This document shows, in pieces, positions 10,735-22,840 of a DNA stretch of 64,000 nt; positions within the stretch are counted from its first letter, which is position 1; every line of letters starts with the position of its first letter. The position numbers and the translations under genes were made by a program. The DNA comes from Siphonodentalium dalli (Eukaryota > Mollusca > Scaphopoda > Gadilida > Siphonodentaliidae): the NCBI GenBank assembly GCA_032622095.1, contig CP136067.1, positions 182,006,556-182,070,555 on the forward strand. The letters are read 5' to 3'. The notes under the pieces are model-generated. The model made no database searches. It was not told the DNA's origin and worked only from the letters and a program-made list of their open reading frames with translations.

Positions 10735-11100
10735 TCTCTGTGGGGAGGGGGTACATCGTGCAATTTCCAACTGCATCCGCCCCTTAATTGAACCGGGACA
10801 AACTTCCATGTTCGCGAAATGGTATCTCAAATATTCCAACAGTTCGAAATTTCTAACCTGACGCCCTAAAGTTGGTGATTTTCGGTTGCTGCTGTTTGTC
10901 TAAAACAACACATTCCTTTAGTTAGAAATTCAAACAATTGAAACCTATATATAGTGTACGATTAATGTTCTTGTCAGGCATGAAATTTCCAATTGCTAAA
11001 CATTTTGACCAAAGTGTGTGTGTGTGGTGGGGGGGGGGGGGTAGACAACACACAAACCCCATTCGCACGTCCCTGATGATAAGTCTGTACTCTGAATTGT
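10735..11100. repeat. Copy of the G-run/TTTGACCAAA repeat family (family R)
   Basis: Shares phrases with copies at 12.95-14.15, 26.9-27.25, 27.6-28.3 and 30.85-31.6 kb: a GTGGCTAG opening, TTCCAACTGCA, CCTGACGCCCTAAAGTTGG, then TTTTGACCAAAG followed by a long G run (11,029-11,041). It is non-coding and probably a high-copy non-autonomous element. Confidence 0.6.
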
Positions 11101-11129
11101 TTTTACCAAATTAACTCTATGGTTATACG

Positions 11130-11265
11130 GTGGGGTTTTGGAATGTTTGAGGTACCAGTTGGAATGTTTACACCCAAAGAGAATTTGGTGTTGTTTAATG
11201 TGGTGTAGTTGGACATTTCGAGGCGAACACCCCCTCTCATTCTGTAGCCACGACCCTGTATACCA
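11130..11265. repeat. Short dispersed repeat with GTTGGACATT...CGAACACC
   Basis: A segment with AGTTGGACATTTCGAGGCG and a nearby TAGCCACG phrase recurs with changes at 15,790-15,865, where the corresponding phrase is TAGCCGCG. It is non-coding. Confidence 0.4.
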
Positions 11266-11354
11266 GACGACGAATTGCCCACCCAGACAAAGTACAGATA
11301 TCTCCGTAATTGCAAAATAACAAAGGCCGCCATACGTGTGATCGATATGCCACT

Positions 11355-11520
11355 TATCACGTGGGTCTTAACTTTAAGATTATCTTATGACACCTCACAG
11401 CAGTCTTAAAGTTAAGACCAAAGTTAAGACCATCTTAAGTTAAGACCTTGTTCGTGAAACGCACTTATGACTGAAGTTTGAACTTATGACCATCTTAAGT
11501 CCCAACTATGTCATAAGTTG
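11355..11520. mobile_element. MITE-like repeat, second copy of the CTTAAG/GTTAAGACC family
   Basis: Contains repeated TTAAGACC, CATCTTAAG and GTTCGTGAAACGC; in reverse complement this matches the right part of 1,640-1,810 (GCGTTTCAC followed by AAG/TTAAG steps). Internal palindromes suggest a foldback-prone non-autonomous DNA element. Confidence 0.5.
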
Positions 11521-11559
11521 CTTTCATTTTGGGGCCGCGACCACACAAAAGTGGCGATA

Positions 11560-12110
11560 TTAACTTGCCATAATTTCAATATGATATTTGCATTGCATTA
11601 CTTGCAGACTGGTCCCCATGTCGCCATTGTACCGCTAAGAACATCACACATATATGTAGCGGAACTACCATCGACTACGTTCGTATAGAAACAAGTGTGA
11701 ATCACCCACAAAGCCATGGCAGGAAATTAACACTCGAAATGCCGACATCACGATATGTTTTTCGCGATGAAACTAACCAGCCAGGACCGCTTGTGGAGCG
11801 TCTATGGTGATATGGTGGCCAAAACATTGAGATGGGTTCACATTAAAATGAAAAAGCCAAGCACGAATGGACGGGGACCGCGGCTTCGGCGAAGTTCCGC
11901 TATTAACCCCGAACTTGCCAGAATGTTAATATTGTCGCAATCGTATCAAGAACTCCACACCTGCAGGTATAATAGCGGAACTAACGTCGACTAGATTCGC
12001 GAAGAAATAAAGAATATTGCCCAACGAATCCTGGCAATTAACCATCGATATGTCGCCATCGCCTATTATGTTTACCGCCAATGAAGCGAACCGCCCAAAC
12101 CACCCGTGTG
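11560..12110. repeat. Degenerate tandem duplication, about 315-bp unit
   Basis: The phrase TAGCGGAACTACCATCGACTA near 11,658 recurs as TAGCGGAACTAACGTCGACTA near 11,973, with following TTCG...AGAAA and GGCAATTAAC-type sequence also conserved. Frames across it look accidental. Confidence 0.5.
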
Positions 12111-12415
12111 GTGTCTAATTAGGATGATTTTAATGACCAGCAGTGCTTGTGTCTCACGAAATCCCATGCACGCCATTCCTTGTGTGGAAGTTAATTTTAA
12201 TTTACACTCAGCCTTGTAGGGATGTGCCGGTATAGGGTGTTGGTGTGTGTAATTATTGTGCATGGGCTAACAATAAAGACGTTTGAATTTTTTGGGAACG
12301 AAAAGGCCAATAATAAGTTAAATTCCGAGAGTCAGTTTCGCATATACCACGATGTATATACTTATTGGATAATATGGAATAATATGTATCGTGAAATTCT
12401 GAAAAATAAGGTACG

Positions 12416-12791
12416 ATGGCGGCGTCGGGTGAAAATGGAACTGAACAACTAGATTTGTCATATGTAGTGTATAATAGTCTTAGTGTAGTGAACACTGACT
12501 ATAACAATGACATACCTAATGAATTTCACACCGAAAACCCACAAGCTATTCGACTTCAAAACTGGAAACCAAGCCTTTAACTTCAAAGGAATGCAGGATC
12601 TATCCCAAAGTGAACATGATCTCATCAATCTAGACTTAAACCCAACCAGATCGTCGACGGGAGAAAGTATGGATACCCACATTCATAATCACCCTGAATC
12701 AAACACTCAGAACAATAGTAACTTGGAAGTGAATAGCATTATGTGCAATGTCTGTACAATTGTTATCCGAATGGTTTATTGCTCGACATGA
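12416..12791 (+). pseudogene. Unidentified coding-like remnant in two frames
   Basis: An ATG at 12,416 opens a 55-codon frame starting MAASGENGTEQLDLSYVVYN, ending near 12,580. A second frame (from 12,507, ending 12,791) continues with hydrophilic, coding-looking sequence (MQDLSQSEHDLINLDLNPTR) after one base would be dropped near 12,578. I recognise no family. A LINE ORF1 or a 5' exon are both possible. The Asn/Ser/Asp-rich composition and a good ATG context are the only support. Confidence 0.3.
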
Positions 12792-12949
12792 ATTAACATG
12801 TTACATGCAAAATATATATACATTTATTACATATCTATATACAAATGGAGCAAAAATATCAATTCAATGCATGGGAATAAATCAATTTCACACATGTGTA
12901 TACAATTTTGCATTGTGCCCGCCGCGCTATACTGTATCTATATAGCAAA

Positions 12950-14150
12950 TTAATTATCGTGGCTGGGGCACCACATACAGTGCACATCCACAACGAGAAA
13001 GCACAGAGGCGAGGATAAACCTCCATGTATTAGACAAATAGGCAGGGACGTGGCTAGAGGGTCTCCGTTGTGGGGGTGTCCACCTTGATAATTCCAACTG
13101 CACCCCATTGAATAATCAACCAGAGACAAGGTTTTGCATAATTCCATTTGCACCCCCCCCCCCCCCTTGAATCAAACCAAAACACCACTTGAATCAGACC
13201 AAAGGTTTTGCATAATTTCATTCCCTCCGTGCACCTAAGTGTTCACAGGCGTAATAGCCTATTTTTAAACCATGGTTCTATCTACCCGGTATGAATAATA
13301 TTCATATATTTAAAAACCTGAAAATTGCACAAATTCTAACATCTAGTGGTCTAATTCCAGACAAATGCACACGACTACCATGGTTGTTCGGCCCGGTGTG
13401 AGAAAATTTAGAAACTAAACAAGAAAATCGCAAAATCCTAGCATCTAGACTGACCTCAAGCTTTCTTAGTGTTGGAAATTTCAAACCTCATACTCTCCCT
13501 TAGTTTGTAAATTTTCAGTCAACAATTTTAACCAAATGGAGTAAAATATTGTTTTCTTAAACTCATTAGCAGTTTTTTTTTATTGGCCACGGGGAGGGAG
13601 CAGGACACACCGGGCCGACCATGGTTTGGCCCGGTGTGCGAAAATTTTGAAATCTGGACAAGAAAATCGCAAAATCCTAGCATCTAGACTAGCCTCAAGC
13701 ATTCATAGAGTTGGAAATTTCCAACTGATGACAATTCCAGTGACAATTTTGACCAAATGTAGGACAATATTATTTTCTTAAACTAACTAAAAGTTTTTGA
13801 CTGGCCACGGGACCAGGACACAAGCTTTCCAAGTGTTGGAAATTTCCAACCTGACACCCCCTAAGGTTGGAAAATTTCTAACTGATGGCCATTTCAGTCC
13901 AAAATTTTTACCAAAAGAAGGAAAATATGCAAATATTGGTCCAAAAACAATAAATTCCCCCCAATAAATTGTTTGAAAATCAAACTACAAGAACATTTTC
14001 AACCTATTGTTGGTGTGAAATTTCGAACTAATGTTGTGCAGGTATGAAATCTGTTGAAAATTTTGACCAAAGTTGGGGGGGTGAGGGGGTGTCTCACCCC
14101 CCCCCCCCTGTCGCCACGTCTCTGCAAATAGGATGTTGTTGAAATTGGTG
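12950..14150. repeat. Family R repeat with internal tandem duplication (about 240 bp)
   Basis: Two tandem units share CCATGG(T)TT(G)GCCCGGTGTG, a TCGCAAAATCCTAGCATCTAG phrase and GGCCACGGGGAGGGA-type motifs (near 13,377-13,600 and 13,618-13,860). The copy ends with TTTTGACCAAAGTTGGGGGG and a GTGTCTCACCCC tract near 14,065-14,110. C and G homopolymers are frequent. No protein is encoded. Confidence 0.65.
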
Positions 14151-14188
14151 CTGATAGGTGTATATCAACCCAGGTATCGGTTGACATA

Positions 14189-14484
14189 CCTAGGCCTTTT
14201 TTGTGTATTCTTTCAAAGCTAGTTTAAGATATATGGCCAGTCGTTTCGTCACCTCTGCACTTTCTATACATAACTAATTCCTCAAATTTGTAGGGGTTAG
14301 GATGCTTCCAGTAGTAATCTGGGATATATTTCTCCTTAAATTGTGAAAAAATGGTTGCAGATTAACACAAGATGATATTCATCTCCTATACCATTCTTAC
14401 ATAATGGGCAGTACCTCTCGTTCCTTGCCATTTCCTTCCACCGTCCGCTTTCAATAGCTAGTTTGTGATTTGATGTTCTAATCT
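14189..14484 (-). pseudogene. LINE RT C-terminal tail (zinc-knuckle region), frameshifted
   Basis: The minus strand encodes RTSNHKLAIESGRW, then CPLCKNGIGDEYHLVLIC (a CxxC...H...C knuckle typical of LINE RT C-termini), then in shifted frames KEKYIPDYYWKHPNPYKFEEL and a final RLAIYLKLALKEYT before a TAG near 14,190. At least two frame changes make it dead. It resembles the tails at 17.9, 24.0 and 50.8 kb and so belongs to the same LINE group. Confidence 0.75.
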
Positions 14485-15520
14485 ATCACGACATACGTAC
14501 AGTAACGTACTCCACGTTCAAGCTCCATTCACACGGTTCGTGTCAATGGGAGTGTTTTTATCTCAGCAGAGGACTATTTTGTATACATAAAACGTTTGTA
14601 TCAGAATAATTCATCGGTATGAAAATATAGGTAATTGTATATTTCAAACCTGTTTTAAGTCAGTTAATGAACCCGCGACTGGAAATTCGGAAACAAAATG
14701 GTCTAGTTTCCGAATGTCCAGTCACTCGCCCATTAACCCCGACATATGCTTTAAGAAATATGCATAATGGTATCATCATAATTTAATAAAGTCGGATTTG
14801 TGTGAACTTAATAATTCACTTATATGTTAACCAATACAGGTAAGTGGGTCTGTTGCACCCCTCTCTCATTGACACTCTTGGGCGGGAGTGTACCCACAAA
14901 GTGGAAGCCTATAATACTCATGCAATACAGGTAAGTGGGTGCCTGACAAGGTAACACATCTGCCCGGGTCAACGAAATTCACAACTAGCCCACCGGATGA
15001 CAATAACAAGTCAGAATGGAGCACTGGCTGACGGACCTTACGGCCTTTCCGTTTGTCAACATAAGTAGAGTGAAAGAAATAATGGCCTATAACCTATCCG
15101 TCATATAATTTCCCCACGTAATGAAGGTGGTGCATAAATGTATGGATGTCAAAAAAGGGGAGGTTGTCTGCTAGCCATATTAAAGAAGATTCGAGGCTAC
15201 ATATGATGATGACCAAGGTCCCAATTTCTCGAAGACAAATTGCTCCTCGTTCTGATGACATGAATTTTGAGGTGATAATAATAATAATGATTAATCGATC
15301 ATAATTTATTTTGTGTCGGAGCCTGATTTGATCAGTTACATGTCGAAAAACTAATATAGTGTATTCTGCTGTGTTATATTAACATAATTGCTATAATTGC
15401 GATTGATGCGTGACATTGCGTGAGTATTATATGCTGCCACTTTGCGGGTACATTCCGGCCCAAGAGTGTCGATGAGACATGGGTGCCCCAGATTGGCAGC
15501 CGATACTATTTGAATGCTAC
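14485..15520. other. Non-coding interval with a short direct repeat
   Basis: ATACAGGTAAGTGGGT occurs at about 14,835 and again near 14,925. Nothing else is recognised; no frame has family features. Confidence 0.4.
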
Positions 15521-15529
15521 ACCATCAGG

Positions 15530-15865
15530 GACGTGGGTAGAAATGTTCTTGTTGGTGGTATATAACTTTAATTTTCCATGCAACTGCACCTCATGCAATA
15601 TAGCATACCGACAACATTTTCAAAGCATTTCAAAGGCCGTTCCACCCCCCCCCCAAACCGTGGATTGGAATGTTCTATCTTTTACCTCAAGCACCCAACA
15701 GATAGCCATTTCATTTCAAATATGTGGCGGAACGTAGTTAAAATTTCGACTTTTGGTCTAAATGACACAAACTGCTCACTAAATACTGGTTCAATAGTAT
15801 GGTGCAGTTGGACATTCTAAGACGGACACCACCACCAATAGAGACCTTTTAGCCGCGTCATTAGG
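15530..15865. repeat. Dispersed repeat related to 11,130-11,265 and family R
   Basis: A GGGACGTGGGTAGAAATG opening, C-run (CCACCCCCCCCC) and GTGCAGTTGGACATTCTAAG near 15,800 resemble the copies near 11.2 kb. The open frames through it are shadows. Confidence 0.45.
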
Positions 15866-15883
15866 TTAAATTCAGTTTCATTT

Positions 15884-16606
15884 TCTATACTATATATTTT
15901 GAGACTTCCGTATATATATGTGTACTTCATAGAATCGAAAACTGGTTGACCGATCGGGACCAAACTTCCTATCTAAAGGTAAAATCCCACGGGAATCATC
16001 GTCGCGGCGAAACGGCACTGCGGTGGTTAATCAAGTGATAATTTAATGAGCGTTTGTTTTTGACGCATCGCTATAAAGAGCGTTTGTTTACCATTCAACG
16101 TTATTAGTATCTGCAGAGAGATATACGGGATTTTGAATGGTTTCCTATGCGGGGAGATTTATTGGATGCCATAGTACTCTTACAACATTTCTGCAATATA
16201 ATTGCCTCAAAGTGTTCAGCATCATTGTTATAGTATGTATGACACTTATGTCAGGGCTTAGGGGGGTAGTTAGTGTGGATATAGGCATAATGCTTCTCAT
16301 AAATCCCGGCAGACGAGATCTCGGAAACGGGTGGAGCTATCGACTTAAAATTTGGTATGTGAATGTATCTTGCCCCGGATACGAATTTTATCGGGTCGCC
16401 GAGTCCGTGCGACTCCAGCTTCGCGCATGCGCAGACCAGATCTCGGAAACGGGTGGAGCTATCGACTTGAAATTTGGTTTTTGAATAGCCCGGACAACGT
16501 CGGGCTCATCATTAACTCATTGAAAAACAAAAACTTTAATTAATTTAAAAAATTTAAAATTGTCATGTTTCTGACGATTGCCACCAGTGGCGGGCTAACC
16601 TGCTAG
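15884..16606 (+). mobile_element. Non-autonomous Helitron-like element
   Basis: The 5' end starts TCTATACTATATATTTTGAG, as many animal Helitrons do. The 3' end has a small hairpin GCCAC-CA-GTGGC (16,580-16,591) followed 15 nt later by CTAG (16,603-16,606) and T. Internally a phrase of about 45 bp with GATCTCGGAAACGGGTGGAG is duplicated (near 16,317 and 16,438). No Rep/helicase frame is present, so it would need an autonomous partner. The 5' flanking base is T rather than the A expected for a classic A|T insertion, so the exact 5' end is uncertain. Confidence 0.6.
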
Positions 16607-17890
16607 TATTATATAAAATATCTGATATTTTATTGCAATTCAATGAAGACAAGACAACTGTCCTTTTCATAGTTAAACTGCAATTGAATTTTGATGTTAG
16701 AGATTTCAATTTTAACACTCCGGAGAATATTGAAATAGAAATGCTGTCGATCTTCCAAATTTTTTTATTTCTGGCGATCCTTTTCTTTGTTTTGTCGGGG
16801 TGTTAATTCTGAAGACAAAACAATAATCTATTGTTTTTTATCACCATTGTTGTAGCTAAAGAAAGTCCATTTCGGGCAAAAATATGTCAATGTAGTTTCT
16901 AGTATCGCTGATTAGTCTTGCCTTTAAGTTGAACGATGTTTGTTAAAATTGTCCGAACACATTGTGTGTCTTTAAATATTTCCTAATTGCATGTCACAGG
17001 TAAGAAATTTGGCAAGGGCATGGAGGAGCGAAACTCTTGGATTTAGAGCATGAATGCGTTAATGTATTTTGTCTCTTCCTCGGTTGTTATTCTTCCTTCT
17101 CAATTAAAAAAAAATATTTAAACTTCGTGCTCAAATCCAAAGATCGTCATCTCTTGTAGCCTGTAAATGGTTGTCAGAATGATTCAGACTTACACTAAGA
17201 ACACCCCTGTGGATCTGTGTAGCAATAGCCCAGCCTCCATGTGGCACTGTACTTAGGTTCCTGGTCATGGTGGGCGTAGGTGTAATGTTAGGTGTAAGAT
17301 GGCAATGTTCTTCGCAACTATGGTATAATAACACAATTGGTTTCAATATGCACATGATGCAGCTCATGGGACTGGAAATAGAAAACAAGGATCATAAGTT
17401 ACTTAATCAATGTATACCACGATCATAGTAGCTGTATACTCGGTCTCTTGTTTTACCACTTATGGTGACTCACTCTCCCATACGTGTCCCGAACCGTACC
17501 ACTTTTGAAAGTATACATGTATGCCTTATATCGTGGAAATGACAATATATATGATATATATATATACATATAGTGTTGATCTCTTTAGCCGTATATGTGT
17601 TGATCTCTTTAGCCGTATACATCCGAATGTAGCGCTTAGGCTATGGCAACTCTCGCTGAACAACTCGATAATTTCCTGAACATATTTTTCAGTTCCGCTG
17701 ACACATCACTAAAATGTCGCCGGTTAGGCATGAAATACTACATGGAAGCATACGTTCATGAAATCTCCATGTGAAATAGTAACATTTTTTATCAGCGCCA
17801 AATGCCACAGAAGCCAAAGAATAAATGAAGCGCCTCACAGCATCGACTTCGAAGTAGACATGTAATGTTAATATTGCAGACATACGCTGC
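16607..17890. other. Non-coding interval, nothing recognised
   Basis: AT-rich sequence with short chance frames only. The phrase GTTGATCTCTTTAGCCGTATA is repeated once at about 17,575-17,622. Confidence 0.35.
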
Positions 17891-17896
17891 TCGTGT

Positions 17897-18193
17897 CAAG
17901 CGGGTGGTGGACAAATGTCAAATCACAGACTTCCCATTGAAACTGGATCATGGAATGGTACCGATCAGAAAGATGGAGTATGCACGAGATGTAACATTGG
18001 ATATTGGGAGATGAATACCATTGTATTTTTACAATGCTCTCCGCTTGATTCTCTGAGAAAGAAATATATTCCCAAATACTTTCGAAATTATCGGAATTTA
18101 GTTAATTTTACGAAATTCTTTAACTCCGAAAATAAGAATATATTAATTAAACTCTCCAAATTTATTCAAAACGCGAGAGTTAATAACGAATAA
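17897..18193 (+). pseudogene. LINE RT C-terminal tail
   Basis: Begins with NHRLPIETGSW, the conserved block after LINE RT, then CTRC (first half of the zinc knuckle); the usual GDEFH part is eroded to WEMNT, so the His ligand is lost while a downstream LQC remains. RKKYIPKYF and a hydrophobic ILIKLSKFIQNA end match the family. The stop TAA at 18,191-18,193 looks genuine. The 3' sequence to about 18,425 contains AATAAA at 18,409-18,414 and probably ends the copy. All upstream RT sequence is missing, so this is a strongly 5'-truncated insertion. Confidence 0.7.
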
Positions 18194-18659
18194 TGCATGT
18201 TATCTGCACTCAGATATCTCCAACATTTTCGAGGAGATGGCGCGATTTAGTGATGCATGTCATCAAACATCATTGTGATGCCCTATAATATAAATATTGA
18301 ATAGCCCCCCCCCCCATACTGAAAAACACATTTCCACTGTTGCACACCATGTATTTGTACAATTATGTATTATGTTCTCATAATATCATTTGACATGATT
18401 TATTTGAGAAATAAACATTTGAACTTTGACAAATGTTATATTTGTTTATACTCCGTTATAAAAACGTAATATCGATCTTATGGCAAGAGTCAGATTATAC
18501 GAAAAAACAATGGGCAAACCTGGTCGATTATCTCAAGTCTGTCATCTTTGAAACGAAGCACATTCCACACAAATGTTTTGTTTCACATTTGAAACTTAGT
18601 CATCTGTTTGTATGATAGTTTTACATAACAACCTGCGTTCCAGATATCCATTAATCATG

Positions 18660-19065
18660 GTGAATCAAAATAGACCCCTTTCTACGGTGATTCCAGACTT
18701 TCGTGGGCCTAGATTCTCAATTTAAGCATTTATTTTCAGGAGCAGTGTGAGTTCCCATGTGTACGTGTGATAAAACAATTACAGCAATGGAAACTACTAT
18801 GAAAATTCCATCGGAACTGTTATGCAGGTCCATCCCCAATAGTGGTCCAAACCAACGGGACATCAAAATAGACCCATCTCTACGGTGATTACAGACTTTC
18901 GTGGGCCCAGATTCTCAATTTAAGCATTTATATTTTCAGGAACAGTGTGTGTTCCCATGTGTACGTGTGATAAAACATTTCAGGATTGGAAACTATACTA
19001 TGCAAATTCCATCGGAACTGTTATGTAGGTCCCTCCCCAACAGTGATCCAAACCAATGGGACATA
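18660..19065. repeat. Tandem duplication, about 198-bp unit, two copies
   Basis: ATCAAAATAGACCC...TACGGTGATT...CAGACTTTCGTGGGCC occurs near 18,664 and again near 18,863, and similarity continues through GTTCCCATGTGTACGTGTG to TCCATCGGAACTGTTATG. The units are roughly 90% alike. No function is evident. Confidence 0.75.
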
Positions 19066-19104
19066 ATATTGAGCCTGCAGTGCCAGTAACATACTTTTGC
19101 ATAG

Positions 19105-19600
19105 TTAGACCCCAACTGACCAGGGATGGAGTCTCAATCATGGTTCGTAACGATATTTCTCACAAGTGAGTAGAGATTGAAATCGACGACAAACTTTAGT
19201 GGGCATTCAGTTACAACTAAGACATTCCTGTTCAGTTGCATTGGTCCAACTACACCTCCCAAACGTTAACCACAGAGATGATATATTCAAAGACTACCTT
19301 GAAATATTAGAAAACACTTACCACATGTTATCCTCACATGGACCAGTCATCATTATCGGAGGTTTTAATGCTCAACCAACAAAGATCGCACACACACCGA
19401 TGACCACACCAGTGAAATTGTATCGGCTATGACACTCGATGTGTGCAGGGACTTGCTACTCATTTTATCCTTATCTCTGAACAGACCATCTCTTGTAGAT
19501 CATATTTTGATACCCGACTGTATAACGCATATGGTCCCCAATTGCGAAATAATTCGCGATAGTGCTCTGAATACATCAAATCAATTCTGACTTTCCTGTC
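19105..19600 (+). pseudogene. LINE AP-endonuclease fragment
   Basis: Frames around 19,100-19,440 encode LTRDGVSIMV-like sequence, a HSCSVALVQLHLPN strand, and GPVIIIGGFNAQ, which matches the GGDFN metal-binding motif of LINE endonucleases with the Asp lost. In another frame NRPSLVDHILIP near 19,490 matches the later DHI motif. The frame is broken several times. No RT follows, so it is an isolated dead 5' fragment from a LINE. Confidence 0.6.
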
Positions 19601-19689
19601 GTCAAAGAATACCTGTTTCACCTGACATTTGCTTTAAAATATTTGGTTCTTGAGTTTTCACAATTTTGTTCTCTCCTCTTGTCACCAAA

Positions 19690-20335
19690 TTCAATAGACC
19701 TCAGTAATATTTTGAACCTTTTGACCGCACCTGATTGTTACACAGGCGCAACCTGGAAACTGTTGTGTGGAGTTTGAAACTCCAAACCGCTTTTTATCTC
19801 TAATTGTGGGTTTTACACTTAACCTGGCGTTTACAGCCAAATAATCCCCTCGGCTCCGCCTTTGGGCATTACCATATATCTTAGAGCACAATCCCCTGAT
19901 TTTTGGTAAAGCACATCAATTCCCAAGGCTGGCGAAGGAATGGTTCAGTGATTATCCCATTGTTATGCACACGCAACTCATAAACAGACAAATCGCACGG
20001 CCCTTCAAAGTGGGACCAGTCCGTGTTGTTTCGAACATATCTATTCACATTCAACGGCGATAAGTCCATGTTAATCACGTTGTTGGGCGTAGCTAACCGG
20101 CTATTGTGTCCAATCGCGGTCAGCGCAAGAATTATGCGTCGTGGTCAATTCACGCTCAACGGCACATTTGCAGTTGATTGCATTATGTGGGATCAATTGT
20201 GCTCTAAGTCGATCAGAGCACGCGAATAGTTCTTTACCAAAATAAATCTCGTCCTCGACTCGATTGATTCTGGTAAAGAACAATTCTTGTGTTCTAACCA
20301 TTACTAAATACTCATTGTTGTTATATCCCATAGGA
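19690..20335 (-). pseudogene. Degraded coding-like remnant, unidentified
   Basis: Minus-strand frames 20,331-20,101 and 20,078-19,881 are adjacent and look coding (for example VRTQELFFTRINRVEDEIYFG and PLNVNRYVRNNTDWSHFEG). Between them a third frame reads PRRIILALTAIGHNSRLATP directly into the second. At least one stop and one frame change interrupt it. I could not place it in a family; a capsid-like protein of a large DNA element crossed my mind but no diagnostic motif supports that. Confidence 0.3.
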
Positions 20336-22285
20336 AGTGTTCAAATAGGTCGGTTATTGAACTTATTATCTGAATATTTACCTCCAACCAATGAATATGA
20401 ATGATTCAGCACTTATATTATCTTTTCATCTGACTGCCGTCTGCTAATTTATCCTGAACACCCCTCCAAATGAATAATAGAACATTCAAATGTATACCTT
20501 TATAACTGAATGGGAGAAACCATTTAGAATAAATAGGGTTAATAGCCGTTAATTTACTCTGATCAACTCTCTCACAATCCATTGAGATTGTGATCTACAA
20601 GGTTAGAATGAATTAATAAGTAGAATTATACGTCCCTTTCATTTTACACCCAATCTCGAATACAATTGGCGTATATTTGAATTAAATTTACAAATTCCAA
20701 AAATATAATACCCATGGCATATATAAATGTAGGTTTTCCCTAATCTGAAATGCGTTCGTGTCCATCACATTGACGGGAGAATAAGGCTGGGTATTTGCTT
20801 TCTTCAGCAGTTAAAAATTTGCGTAAAAAGTGGGGTAGTGTGGAAAACGTGTGTTGAAAAGTTGAAAAAAGTGTGGCTCGGATAGTACTCATACATGGCA
20901 AAAGATGCAGGAATGGTTAGGCTTTACGAAATTTATGATTTCATGCAATTCGTATGTAGAAAATTTAAAGGGTGGGGCCAAACGTTAACACTGAGGCCTG
21001 TGGAAAACATTTTTTTCCTTCTAACCTTAACATACAACGTTTCTCACTGTATCATGTAAACACCATCGTCATATTTCAGAGTTATTCCTCTTGGTATATC
21101 AGATACAGTTTGCGAAAATTATCTCGGGACACTTCGGTAAACGATTCCGATGTTCTTGGAAGTTAGAGTTATTCTTCTTTGTCTGTTCAAGTTAATGTTG
21201 AAGATCACGAAATGACGATAGGAATCAGGGAGCTAAATATGTTCCAGAGTCACTATCGAATACACCGTGGAACCCTAAAGGTGAAGGATAATTGAAGAAT
21301 GGCCTTCACCTCATACATGTGATCCATTATTTAATGATGAGATCTTGTTTATTTGATTTGTACATCATATCTAAATAATTTAAACTGGTGAGTTAATTGG
21401 GAAAAGGATTTTTGTGAGTGTGAAATTTATTTAACTAGTTGTGGTATTTCTGGGTTTTTCCAGGTAAAATTTTGCTGCGGGATAACCCTGTCTTACACCT
21501 GAGGAATTATTTCGAAAAGTAAACACTCGACCTATGGTTTTTCTTGCATTTTCAGGATGATCTGGTGTCAGTTTAACTGGGTAAACATCACTGGAATGGC
21601 TCGGAGGCTGAAATTCTGTGAATATGGCTGAAACGTTAACACTGTCGCCTATGGGAAAACATTTAGTTCAGTGATTCCGATAATCGCTGTGGACAGGTTA
21701 TAAGCAACTAATTATATAGAGTTATACTTCTTGAATTTGTGCAGGGGAAACTCGACTCTGGCTGGTAATTGTTTGATTATCTTTGTGAGAAAATTCCCTG
21801 ATCGGGAACAGAAAATCATAACCTACGTTAATATGGCGATCAGTCTGGTGGGGTCCTGAAATTATGGAAGGGATATGTTTTTTGTGTGCAGTAAATGGGA
21901 TTATTGTGGAAATACAAGATTATTGTTTTTTTTAAATACCATTAAATGCTCGTTTGTTGCTACCGACTGGTGTCTCGGATAACGATCTAAGGGGAAATTG
22001 ACCCGGCGGGACTTACAGTTGACATTGTCGACTGTGCAAAATAATAAGTTGTTTGTAACCTACTTGGGACACCGGAAGCAGTTCGCATCATCAGTGTTTT
22101 ATGCTACAGTTGGTGCATGTCAGGCTTTTTCTCGCAGACTTTGAGACTTTCCCAATACGACCCTTCGCATGTACATGACATATGATGTAGTTAATGGAGG
22201 ATATTGTCCATTTGACATAAATCGCAAGGTTCTTTCGTCAATCACCAATTTAGGCGAATACTCACACGAAAGGTCATCACATAAC
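20336..22285. other. Non-coding interval, nothing recognised
   Basis: AT-rich with phrases that recur weakly inside the interval (AACGTTAACACTG near 20,982 and 21,632; GTTATTCCTCTTG/GTTATTCTTCTTT near 21,080 and 21,166). This hints at old degenerate tandem repeats. No gene is seen. Confidence 0.35.
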
Positions 22286-22840
22286 TGTCCCCCGAATTTT
22301 TTTTTATTTGGGGGCTATTAAAATAGCCGGAGTGCGGATGATAACTTTATTTTGGGTTATCGGATCGAAACCAAATGTGGTGTGTGGGTTTATCAGGTCA
22401 AGTTCGAATATGGGTTTCGTCCGGCCATTTTTGCCGGAGTTATTCGACTTAGAAGAATGTTGTTGTTTTGAGGTTTCTGGATGATAACTTTATTTTAGGT
22501 TATCGGATCGAAGCAATTTTTTTTATGTGAGTGTATCTGCTCAAAATACAGGTTAAGTTCGAATATGGGTTCGGTCCGCTCCATTTTTGCTGGATTTATG
22601 GTCCTTGTCCACTTAGAATTTGCCGATTATTTTGGTTTACGGGTGATAACTTTAGTTTGTGTTATCTCATTGTCCGGATGGTAACTTGAGCAATATTCAA
22701 TTGAATCTCTTGATATTTGGTACGTTGATCAAATGTCAGAAGGTAATGGCCAAGTTTGAATTTGGTCAGGGTCCGGTGATTTTTGACAGAGTTATAAAAA
22801 GCTATCCTACTAAATAAAAATGCCACCTTTTCGGGGGACA
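22286..22840. mobile_element. Short element with TGTCCCCCGAA inverted ends and internal tandem units
   Basis: Ends are TGTCCCCCGAA (22,286-22,296) and TTCGGGGGACA (22,830-22,840), an 11-bp perfect inverted repeat. Inside, three degenerate units start GGATGATAACTTTATTTTGG or similar (22,336, 22,479, 22,641), about 140-160 bp apart, each followed by TCAAGTTCGAATATGG-like sequence. It is non-coding; superfamily unknown. Confidence 0.55.
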
